Positions 27,484 to 34,215 of a stretch of 64,000 nt of DNA are shown here, one piece after another (position 1 is the first letter of the stretch; each line of letters opens with the position of its first letter). The position numbers and the translations under genes are program-made. Source of the DNA: Arthrobacter liuii (GTDB taxonomy: Bacteria > Actinomycetota > Actinomycetes > Actinomycetales > Micrococcaceae). The notes beneath the pieces were generated by a model. The model was not told the DNA's origin. It ran no database searches and worked only from the letters and a program-made list of their open reading frames with translations. The stretch is from the NCBI RefSeq assembly GCF_014639275.1, contig NZ_BMFW01000002.1, forward strand, positions 354,379-418,378. The letters are read 5' to 3'.

Positions 27484-28257
27484 ATGGTGAACCGAGCATC
27501 CTTGGATAAGCGTCCGGACGAAGTAGCCACGATGTTTGACGACGTCGCACCGAAATACGACGTCGTCAACGATGTCCTCTCCATGGGGCAGACCCGCCGC
27601 TGGCGGAAGATCGTGGTGGACGCCATGGAAGTCTCCAAAGGCCAGCGGGTCCTCGACCTCGCGGCCGGAACCGGAACCTCCAGCGAACCATATGCCGATG
27701 CCGGCATAGATGTGGTGGCCTGCGATTTCTCCCTGGGAATGCTCAAGGTGGGCAAGCGCCGCCGCCCGGACATCGACTTCATCGCAGGGGATGCCACCAA
27801 TCTGCCGTTCGCTGACAACACCTTCGACGCCACCACCATTTCCTTCGGCCTGCGCAACGTGAACGAGCCCAAGAAGGCGCTGGCAGAGATGCTGCGCGTC
27901 ACCAAGCCCGGCGGCCGCCTGGTTATCGCCGAGTTCTCCCAGCCGGTGGTCCCGCTCTGGCGCACCATGTACACCGAATACCTGATGCGGGCCCTCCCGG
28001 CCATCGCCGTCAAGGTCGCCTCCAACCCGGACGCGTACGTCTACCTGGCCGAATCAATCCGCGCGTGGCCGGACCAGGACCACCTGGCCGCGTGGCTGCA
28101 GGAAAGCGGCTGGGAGAAGGTCACCTACCGCAACCTCACCGGCGGTATCGTGGCGGTGCACCGGGCGTTCAAGCCCGCCTCCCCATCCAACGGCGCCGCC
28201 GCCATCGCCGCGCACAAGGGCCCGGTGGCCAAGCTGCGCCGCAACATCGTCCGCTGA
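27484..28257 (+). CDS. menG: Demethylmenaquinone methyltransferase
   Basis: 257 aa, UbiE/MenG type class I methyltransferase: [19 protein letters not shown] binds [17 protein letters not shown] follows, and the family signature [17 protein letters not shown] is clear. It adds the last methyl group of menaquinone. The start may be ATG 27484 or GTG 27487; GACAAT at 27475-27480 lies six bases before the GTG, which would make it leaderless. It heads an operon with the oxidoreductase and prenyl synthase genes. Confidence 0.95.
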   Translation: MVNRASLDKRPDEVATMFDDVAPKYDVVNDVLSMGQTRRWRKIVVDAMEVSKGQRVLDLAAGTGTSSEPYADAGIDVVACDFSLGMLKVGKRRRPDIDFIAGDATNLPFADNTFDATTISFGLRNVNEPKKALAEMLRVTKPGGRLVIAEFSQPVVPLWRTMYTEYLMRALPAIAVKVASNPDAYVYLAESIRAWPDQDHLAAWLQESGWEKVTYRNLTGGIVAVHRAFKPASPSNGAAAIAAHKGPVAKLRRNIVR

Positions 28258-28260
28258 CAC

Positions 28261-29601
28261 GTGAAGGTACTGATTGTCGGCGCAGGTCCGGCCGGATCCA
28301 CCGCCGCGTACTACCTCGCCAAGGCCGGCCTTGATGTCACGGTCCTGGAAAAGACGTCGTTTCCACGGGAAAAGGTCTGCGGCGACGGACTGACGCCCCG
28401 GGCCGTCCGCGAGATCCAGAAGCTCGGCCTGCCGCACCCGGAGAACGACGGCTGGCGCCGGAACAAGGGCCTGCGCTTGATCGCGGGCGGCCGCACTATC
28501 GAGTTGCCGTGGCCCGACCTGTCCGACTTCCCGCAATACGGCCTGATCCGGACCCGGCTGGGCTTCGACGAGGAACTCGCCCGGCATGCCCAGGCCGCCG
28601 GCGCCACGGTCCTCGAGCGGCACAGCGTCACGGATGCCCTGACGAACGACGACGGCCGCGTCACCGGAGTCCGCGCAGCGCTCCTTGACGAGTCCGGACG
28701 CAAGACGGGGGAGACGCGCGAGTTTCCCGCCGACGTCGTCCTCGCCGCAGACGGCAACTCCACCCGCACCGCCGTGTCGCTGGGCATCCAAAAGCGCGAC
28801 GACCGGCCCCTCGGCGTGGCCGTGCGCACGTACTTCACCTCCCCCCGCACGGACGACGACTGGATGGAGGGCTGGCTGGAGCTTCCCGGCCGCGACGGCA
28901 AGCTGCTGCCCGGCTACGGGTGGATCTTCGGCGTGGGCGACGGCACCTCCAACGTGGGCCTGGGCATCCTGAACTCCTCCAAGGAATTCGGCAGGCTCGA
29001 CTACAAGCAGGTCCTGCGCGAATGGACCGCCGGCATGCCCGCGGAATGGGGCTTCACGCCCGAGAACCAGGTGGGCGAGATCCGCGGCGCGGCGCTGCCC
29101 ATGGGCTTCAACCGCACCCCGCACTACTCTCCAGGGCTGCTGCTCCTGGGCGACGCCGGCGGCATGGTCTCCCCGTTCAACGGCGAAGGCATCTCCTACG
29201 CGATGGAATCCGCGCGGTTCGCGGCAGAGTTCATCATCGACGCCTCCTCACGGGCTGCCTCCTCGGGCGGAACGCACGACGTCGACGAGCACCTTTCGCG
29301 GTACGCGGACTATGTGAGGGACCAGTGGGGATCGCATTTCACCCTGGGGCGGGCATTTGCCGCGCTGATCGGGAAGCCGGCCGTCATGAAACTGGCGCTG
29401 CGCACAGGCATGCCGATTCCCGTGCTGATGCGGTTCGTGGTCCGGCTCCTGGCCAACCTCACGGACCCAGCCGCGAAGGGCTTCGAGGACCGGGTGATCC
29501 GCGTCCTGGAATCGCTGGTTCCGGCCACAACCAATACATCCAACGCCCCGCCAGCACCGAACCAGCGGTATCCGCAACAAAAAGTTAGGGTTAACCCGTG
29601 A
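28261..29601 (+). CDS. Geranylgeranyl reductase family FAD oxidoreductase (MenJ-like)
   Basis: 446 aa, GTG 28261. The N-terminal FAD Rossmann motif is VLIVGAGPAGSTAAYYLAKAG, then FPREKVCGDGLTPRAV, DVVLAADGNSTRT and LLLGDAGGMVSPFNGEGISYAM. Members reduce isoprenoid double bonds; in mycobacteria MenJ saturates one unit of the menaquinone side chain. Between menG and a polyprenyl diphosphate synthase gene the MenJ role is most likely, producing partly hydrogenated menaquinone as is usual in Arthrobacter relatives. It overlaps the next start by 4 nt. Confidence 0.88.
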   Translation: MKVLIVGAGPAGSTAAYYLAKAGLDVTVLEKTSFPREKVCGDGLTPRAVREIQKLGLPHPENDGWRRNKGLRLIAGGRTIELPWPDLSDFPQYGLIRTRLGFDEELARHAQAAGATVLERHSVTDALTNDDGRVTGVRAALLDESGRKTGETREFPADVVLAADGNSTRTAVSLGIQKRDDRPLGVAVRTYFTSPRTDDDWMEGWLELPGRDGKLLPGYGWIFGVGDGTSNVGLGILNSSKEFGRLDYKQVLREWTAGMPAEWGFTPENQVGEIRGAALPMGFNRTPHYSPGLLLLGDAGGMVSPFNGEGISYAMESARFAAEFIIDASSRAASSGGTHDVDEHLSRYADYVRDQWGSHFTLGRAFAALIGKPAVMKLALRTGMPIPVLMRFVVRLLANLTDPAAKGFEDRVIRVLESLVPATTNTSNAPPAPNQRYPQQKVRVNP

Positions 29602-30698
29602 CTAAATCCGCAGACCACAGCTGGACGCACGCCGGGCACGGCCTGCCGGACTCCGAACCCAGCCTCAACACCACGGCAATTGCCACCGGACTCCAGCTGC
29701 CGGCAGGCTTTGCGGCCATCGCCGGCGACGCCGAACTGGGCCCCGCCATCACCACCAACCTTGCCAAGGTGGAGAAGAAACTCCGCGAAGCCATCGCCAA
29801 CTCGGATCCCCTGGCTGACGCAACGTCGCGCCACCTTGTGGAGGCCGGCGGCAAGCGCATCCGGCCGCTGCTGACCCTGCTCTGCGCGCACCTCGGTGAC
29901 GCGTCCCTGCCCGCAGTGGTGCAGGCCGCCGTCGTGGTGGAACTGACGCACCTGGCAACCCTGTACCACGACGACGTCATGGACTCCGCCCCGTTCCGCC
30001 GTGGCGCCCCCACGGCGCACGAGGTGTGGGGCAACTCCGTAGCAGTCCTCACCGGCGACCTGATCTTCGCCCGCGCCTCCATCCTGGTGTCCGAGCTGGG
30101 CGGCCGTGCGCTGGGAATCCAGGCCCGGACCTTCGAGCGGCTGTGCCTGGGCCAGCTGCATGAGACCGTGGGCCCCAGGCCGGACGAAGACCCGATCGAG
30201 CACTACCTGTCCGTGATCGCCGACAAGACCGGTTCGCTGGTGGCCGCCTCCGGCCAGTTCGGGGCCATCTTCTCCGGCGCCGATGAGGCGTACGAAGACG
30301 TCCTGGTGGAATACGGCGAGAAGGTGGGGGTGGCCTTCCAGTTGGCCGACGACGTCATTGACGTCACCGGGGTCAAGGTCAAGTCCGGCAAGTCGCCCGG
30401 AACGGACCTGCGGGAAGGGGTTCCCACCCTTCCCGTGCTGCTCCTGCGCAAGGCTGCCGCCGACGGCGACCAGTCCGCCGTCGACCTTTTGACGCTGATT
30501 GACGGTGACTTGTCCTCCGGCGAAGCCTTGGCTGCCGCTGTTGCCGGGCTGCGCGAGCACCCTGTCACCGCCGAGTCCTGGATTGTTGCCCGCCGCTGGG
30601 CTGACGAGGCCATCGCTGCCCTGGCGCCGCTACCCGAGGGTGTGGTCAAGGAGTCGCTGTCCAATTTCGCCCTGGCCGTGGTGGACCGCGCCAGCTGA
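29598..30698 (+). CDS. Long-chain polyprenyl diphosphate synthase
   Basis: 366 aa, GTG 29598 overlapping the oxidoreductase stop. Both aspartate-rich motifs are present: DDVMD in LYHDDVMDSAPFRRG and DDVID in QLADDVIDVTGVK, with GGKRIRPLL for IPP binding. It condenses IPP units to the all-trans polyprenyl diphosphate that becomes the menaquinone tail (GrcC/HepT type). The chain length cannot be set from the sequence alone. A long N-terminal extension of about 50 residues precedes the catalytic fold. Confidence 0.92.
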   Translation: MTKSADHSWTHAGHGLPDSEPSLNTTAIATGLQLPAGFAAIAGDAELGPAITTNLAKVEKKLREAIANSDPLADATSRHLVEAGGKRIRPLLTLLCAHLGDASLPAVVQAAVVVELTHLATLYHDDVMDSAPFRRGAPTAHEVWGNSVAVLTGDLIFARASILVSELGGRALGIQARTFERLCLGQLHETVGPRPDEDPIEHYLSVIADKTGSLVAASGQFGAIFSGADEAYEDVLVEYGEKVGVAFQLADDVIDVTGVKVKSGKSPGTDLREGVPTLPVLLLRKAAADGDQSAVDLLTLIDGDLSSGEALAAAVAGLREHPVTAESWIVARRWADEAIAALAPLPEGVVKESLSNFALAVVDRAS

Positions 30699-30715
30699 CA
30701 AGTCTCTTTTTGTAC

Positions 30716-30750
30716 AGGAGCCCGGTGCCTTTTGGTGCCGGGCTCCTTCT
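30716..30750 (+). terminator. Rho-independent terminator after the prenyl synthase
   Basis: AGGAGCCCGG (30716-30725) pairs with CCGGGCTCCT (30738-30747) and runs into TTCTT. It ends the menG operon. Confidence 0.8.
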
Positions 30751-30754
30751 TAAG

Positions 30755-30812
30755 TCGATTGCTCCGTAACCGCCGTTTTGACGTCCCATAACGGCAGTTA
30801 CGGAGCAATCGA
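30755..30812. repeat. Nested hairpin element with different arms, copy D
   Basis: Outer arms TCGATTGCTCCGTAAC (30755-30770) and GTTACGGAGCAATCGA (30797-30812) pair perfectly; inside, GCCGTT (30772-30777) pairs with AACGGC (30790-30795). The centre (CGTTTTGACGTCCCATAACG) closely resembles the centres of copies A and C although the outer arms are unrelated. Confidence 0.75.
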
Positions 30813-30825
30813 TTGGCGTTAACGG

Positions 30826-30873
30826 GATAGCCCCGGTCCTCAACAACCGAAGCTGCTGTGAACCGGGGCTATC
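30826..30873. repeat. 12-bp inverted repeat
   Basis: GATAGCCCCGGT (30826-30837) and ACCGGGGCTATC (30862-30873) enclose 24 bases. It could be a second terminator or a promoter-proximal operator. The stretch 30874-31004 holds no gene I can support. Confidence 0.5.
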
Positions 30874-31004
30874 TCTCCGTTCGCATCAGACCCGCCGGAG
30901 GCGTTTAGCGGATCCGTGAATAGCTTATGACAGATTTGTCACAATGCGCAAGTCCTCTGTTAGCTGTCTTGTCAAACAGTTTTACCGACGTCCCGGCCGC
31001 CTAC

Positions 31005-31077
31005 TCGCGAGGCGCATTGCCGCACTGTTCCCGGTTGCGGCGCCAATCGCACGGCGTGTTCGTGTCGAAGTGCCCGG
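31005..31077. repeat. 72-nt repeat family, copy R1 (degenerate)
   Basis: It aligns along its whole length with R2 (32000-32071), sharing CACGGCGTG-TCGTGTC and AAGTGCCC near its right end, with several substitutions. R1 and R2 lie in the same orientation on either side of the AbiEi/DUF559-like gene. Confidence 0.6.
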
Positions 31078-31139
31078 CGGCGGCACGTTGTCCACATGAC
31101 AAAGCCCCGGCCTGCCGTTCATCGAAGGGTGGGGCCACC

Positions 31140-31990
31140 GTGGAACCCATGGAAATCGAAAACCTACTCCGCCACAGGGGAGGCATGGCCCGGACACCAA
31201 CCCTGCGCCAGGCCGGGCACGCGCGGACGCAGCTGGACAAGGCACTGGCCGCTGGGCGCATCGTCAGGGTCCGGCGGGGTGTCTACAGCCTGCCGGAAGA
31301 GGCCGGCGCGCTGAGCCTGGCGCTGCGACACAACGCGCTCCTGACCTGCCTGTCCGCTGCACCCGCCTATCAGTTGTGGGGACCCTGCAGAACGCCGGCC
31401 TGGTCCACCTGAGCCCTGGACACAGGAAGTCTGTGCCGGGAACGCTGACCCACGGCCGGATTGTCCATCCGGTCCACCCGTGGCTGCCGGTAGCGGGCCT
31501 GGCGGACGTCCTGATCCACGCCCTGCACTGCCTGCCCCTGCTGGAGGCCCTGGTCATGGTGCAATGCGCGGCGCAGAGGGGAGATGTCACCGTGGACTTC
31601 CTCCGCCGCAAACTTCCCGGGAACCGTAACGCCCGTGCCCGGTCGGTCCTGGACTATGTCGTTGTCCGGGCAGACTCCATTCTGGAGGTATTGGCCAACT
31701 ACCACTTCCGGAGGGCGGGTCTCCATGTCCGCCGGCATGTGGAGCTCCAAGGCGTGGGCGAGGTGGACTTCGTGATCGAGGATCTCCTGGTAGTGGAAAC
31801 TGACGGGACCACCCATTTGGAGGCAAAACAGGTCAAAAAGGACCGCGTACGCAACAACGCCGCCGTGGTTGGCGGACGTCTCTGCCTAAGGTTCGGCTAC
31901 GCGGATGTGGTCCATCATCCCGAGCAGATGGTGGCCCAGGTCTTGGCGGTACTGGAGCAGAGCAGGCGTGGAGCCTTCAGCGCAAGGTGA
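31140..31990 (+). pseudogene. AbiEi-antitoxin-domain/DUF559 protein, frameshifted
   Basis: The first frame (GTG 31140 or ATG 31149) reads a short winged-helix-like N-terminus: MARTPTLRQAGHARTQL, GRIVRVRRGVYSLPEEAGA, LTCLSAAPAYQLW, similar to AbiEi-type antitoxin domains. It then breaks off. From 31376 another frame continues with TLQNAGLVHLSPGH, GLADVLIHALHCLPLLEALV and a DUF559 (VSR-like nuclease) end: DSILEVLANYHFRRAG, GVGEVDFVIEDLLVVETDG. One extra G in the GGGG at 31378-31381 joins both frames into one protein of about 283 aa. Known relatives are single genes, so this copy is disrupted or misread. Function in the family is unknown. Confidence 0.8.
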
Positions 31991-31999
31991 TTCACGCCG

Positions 32000-32071
32000 T
32001 CGCGGGGCACTTTGAGCCGCGTGAACAGGACAACCGGCTCGGGTCACGGCGTGTCCGTGTCAAAGTGCCCC
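32000..32071. repeat. 72-nt repeat family, copy R2
   Basis: It ends in an 11-bp terminal inverted repeat, GGGGCACTTTG near the left end and CAAAGTGCCCC at the right end (32061-32071). Next to the right end lies CGGCGTGTCCGTGT. R3 at 42395 is the same sequence in the opposite orientation. Confidence 0.75.
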
Positions 32072-32097
32072 ACGGAGGCGCCAGCAAGTAGGGGAGC

Positions 32098-32526
32098 TTA
32101 CTCTTCCTCTTCTTCCTCGAACGCCCACTCGAACATGTCGAAGACGAACTCGGAGAAGGTGCCCTCCTCGGACTTCCACTGGCCGCGGGCATTGTTGCGG
32201 CGGTACACGATGGGGTCCGGGACGCTGAGGTCGCCAACGCGGAAGCCCCAGGTGAACTGTTCTTCTTCATCCTCGAGGAACATGAGGAAGCCCTCGTCAT
32301 CGACTTCGAGCTCTTCGGGGTCCCAGAAGTAGTGGTACGCCTCCATCAGGTCCTCGCAGCCACCCAGCGCGAGGTAGAACTCGCGCAGGACAAGGGGGAT
32401 CTCGAATTGGTGCTCGGCGAGGGCCTTGTCCAGTTCTTCGGTGGTCAGGCCGTCCGCTTCCTGCCATTCATCCTCGAGATACTTCGGAACAAGCGCGCGG
32501 AACTTCTCGAGGAACATGTCAGTCAT
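32098..32526 (-). CDS. SUKH/SMI1-KNR4-like protein
   Basis: About 142 aa, very acidic (C-terminus FEWAFEEEEEE). The central part (FEIPLVLREFYLALGG, AYHYFWDPEELE, FLMFLEDEEEQFTWGFRV) resembles the SMI1/KNR4 (SUKH) fold, which occurs in immunity proteins of polymorphic toxin systems. No toxin gene lies next to it. TAGGAT (complement of 32533-32538) is six bases before ATG 32526, so this start is preferred over ATG 32532 and the mRNA is probably leaderless. The family assignment is moderate. Confidence 0.65.
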   Translation of the reverse strand: MTDMFLEKFRALVPKYLEDEWQEADGLTTEELDKALAEHQFEIPLVLREFYLALGGCEDLMEAYHYFWDPEELEVDDEGFLMFLEDEEEQFTWGFRVGDLSVPDPIVYRRNNARGQWKSEEGTFSEFVFDMFEWAFEEEEEE

Positions 32527-32577
32527 GCTCATATCCTAGCTAATCGCGGCGCTCCCTAAACGACATGGAAACCAACG

Positions 32578-33231
32578 TCACAGCCCTGAATCGCTTGGCC
32601 GCCGGTGCCACCCGCGGACGGCAAGCGGCGCCTGCCAGGAGCGCCGCCACGCCAGGACGCGGAATGTGAAAACCAGTGCAGCGATGCCGGCTGCGGTCAG
32701 CACGTTGAACACGCCCAGGACCCACAGCACAGCTGTCAGCGAGGAACCCAAAAATGCCGGCAGCGCGTAAATGTCCTTGGGGTTGAAGAGTTCGGGAACC
32801 TCATTGGCGGTGACGTCCCGGAGCAGTCCGCCGCCCACCGCCGTCGTCACCCCCAGCAGCACCGAAGCCACGGGATTCAACCCCGTGGCCAGTGCCTTGA
32901 GTGTGCCCGTCATACAGAACAGGGCCAGGCCGGCGGCGTCGAACAGGACCAGCAGCGACGTGTAGCGCTGGACGCTGGAGAACAGAAAGTACACCAGCGC
33001 CGTGGCCAGCAGCGGCGGAACCAGGTAGGCAGGGGTGGTGAAGGCCGCCGGGACCACAACCAGGATGACGTCGCGGATCACGCCGCCGCCAAGACCCACC
33101 AGGGAGGCGAGGAGCAGCGATCCCACAATATCGATCTGCTTCCGCGCCGCCAGCAGCGAGCCCGAAACCGCAAAGAAGAAAACGCCCAACAGGTCCAGCC
33201 ACACCGGGGAGTTGTCAAAGGCGAATGTCAT
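32578..33231 (-). CDS. TRIC family (UPF0126) membrane protein
   Basis: 217 aa with about seven hydrophobic helices and two similar halves, each with a glycine-rich motif: GLGGGVIRDVIL in the first and AVGGGLLRDVTANEVP in the second. This duplication and the GGGxxRD motif define bacterial trimeric intracellular cation channel (TRIC) homologs, also called YadS/YicG or UPF0126. They conduct monovalent cations or, in some reports, amino acids. Its start is 60 bp from the divergent sirohydrochlorin chelatase gene. Confidence 0.88.
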   Translation of the reverse strand: MTFAFDNSPVWLDLLGVFFFAVSGSLLAARKQIDIVGSLLLASLVGLGGGVIRDVILVVVPAAFTTPAYLVPPLLATALVYFLFSSVQRYTSLLVLFDAAGLALFCMTGTLKALATGLNPVASVLLGVTTAVGGGLLRDVTANEVPELFNPKDIYALPAFLGSSLTAVLWVLGVFNVLTAAGIAALVFTFRVLAWRRSWQAPLAVRGWHRRPSDSGL

Positions 33232-33278
33232 GGGGCGTCCCGGTATTTCAAAGAGGGCGGACAGGGCGGCTCCAACGT

Positions 33279-33291
33279 TACGCTAGCCCCT
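33279..33291 (+). promoter_or_regulatory. Leaderless -10 element of the chelatase gene
   Basis: TACGCT (33279-33284) is followed by seven bases and ATG 33292. No ribosome site is seen. Confidence 0.45.
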
Positions 33292-34161
33292 ATGAACAGC
33301 CCCATCATGATCGCCTGCGCCCATGGGACGTCCAACGCGCAGGGGGCCGCGGAGGTTAACGCCCTGCGCGCCGCCATCGCGGAACTGCGCCCGGGCCTTG
33401 ATGTCCGCGAGGCCTATGTGGATGTCCAGCAGCCGGATCTGGTGGACGTGGTGGCGGGCCTGCCGGAGGGTGAGCCGGCGGTGGTGGTCCCGCTGCTGCT
33501 GAGCGTTGGCTACCACGTGAAGGTGGACATTGCGCGTGCCGTGAAGAGCCGGCCGGGCAGTGCCGCCGCCGCGCCGCTGGGCCCGGACACGCGCCTTGCA
33601 GGACTCCTGGACCAGCGGCTGCGCGAGGCCGGCACCACGGACAATGACGTCATCGTGCTGGCCGCCGCAGGCTCGTCCAACCCCAACGCCGCCGTCAGCG
33701 TCGAGGAGCTGCTGGGCCAGCTGCAGGAGCTGCGGTCCAACCGGATAGTGGCCGCCTATGGTGCCTCCGCCCAGCCGTCCGTGCCCGACGCCGTCGCCAT
33801 GCTTCGCGAGGAGCTCGCCGGGGGTGCCGGGGCGGGGGAGTCGGCGGGAGCGGTCGACGTCGGCGGCCGGGTGGTGATTGCCTCCTACCTCCTGGCGCCG
33901 GGCTTCTTCCACGACCAGCTGGCCAAGGCGGGCGCCGACGTCGTCACCGAACCCCTGCTGCCGTCGGCCACGCTCGCGGAGATTGCGCTGGACAGGTACG
34001 ACGCCGCCGTCGCCGGGATGAACGAAACCCCCGGGGCGGCCCCAACGCAAAGCCCCGCGGAAGTGCCGGCCGAGGCGCGGGAGCAGGCGGCAGCCGATGC
34101 ACAGCAGGGTGGGTTCTTCAAGGCCGTCCGGCGTTTCGTGACGAAATATTTCCCTAGGTGA
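33292..34161 (+). CDS. Sirohydrochlorin chelatase (CbiX/SirB type)
   Basis: 289 aa with two CbiX-like halves: IMIACAHGTSNAQG with the first metal-binding histidine and VVVPLLLSVGYHVKVDI with the second, then a second half (VIVLAAAGSSNPNA, VIASYLLAPGFFHDQL) that keeps one histidine. It inserts Fe2+ into sirohydrochlorin to make siroheme for the sulfite reductase 55 bp downstream. The C-terminal 45 residues are Ala/Pro/Gln-rich and end in a basic helix (FKAVRRFVTKYFPR), an uncommon tail. The longer upstream reading frame was rejected because it lies over the divergent gene. Confidence 0.9.
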   Translation: MNSPIMIACAHGTSNAQGAAEVNALRAAIAELRPGLDVREAYVDVQQPDLVDVVAGLPEGEPAVVVPLLLSVGYHVKVDIARAVKSRPGSAAAAPLGPDTRLAGLLDQRLREAGTTDNDVIVLAAAGSSNPNAAVSVEELLGQLQELRSNRIVAAYGASAQPSVPDAVAMLREELAGGAGAGESAGAVDVGGRVVIASYLLAPGFFHDQLAKAGADVVTEPLLPSATLAEIALDRYDAAVAGMNETPGAAPTQSPAEVPAEAREQAAADAQQGGFFKAVRRFVTKYFPR

Positions 34162-34179
34162 CTTAGCGTTTCCGGGCCT

Positions 34180-34215
34180 TTGTGACGCAAATCGGGGGCG
34201 CCCTAGAGTCGATGC
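34180..34215 (+). promoter_or_regulatory. Leaderless promoter of the sulfite reductase operon
   Basis: -35 TTGTGA (34180-34185), an 18-base spacer, -10 TAGAGT (34204-34209), then six bases to ATG 34216. The whole block aligns base by base with the cobA promoter at 42591-42629, including GGCCTTTGTG and GCCCTA. Confidence 0.7.

Noticed and set aside
30699..31139. Intergenic stretch examined for tRNA or other RNA genes
   Set aside because: Hairpins are present, but no cloverleaf with T-arm or anticodon arm could be drawn. The same holds for the other gaps over 200 bases.
32605..33291. Chelatase frame extended upstream to 518 codons
   Set aside because: It overlaps the whole divergent TRIC gene and reads Gln/Arg/His-rich; the leaderless ATG 33292 begins the CbiX fold.
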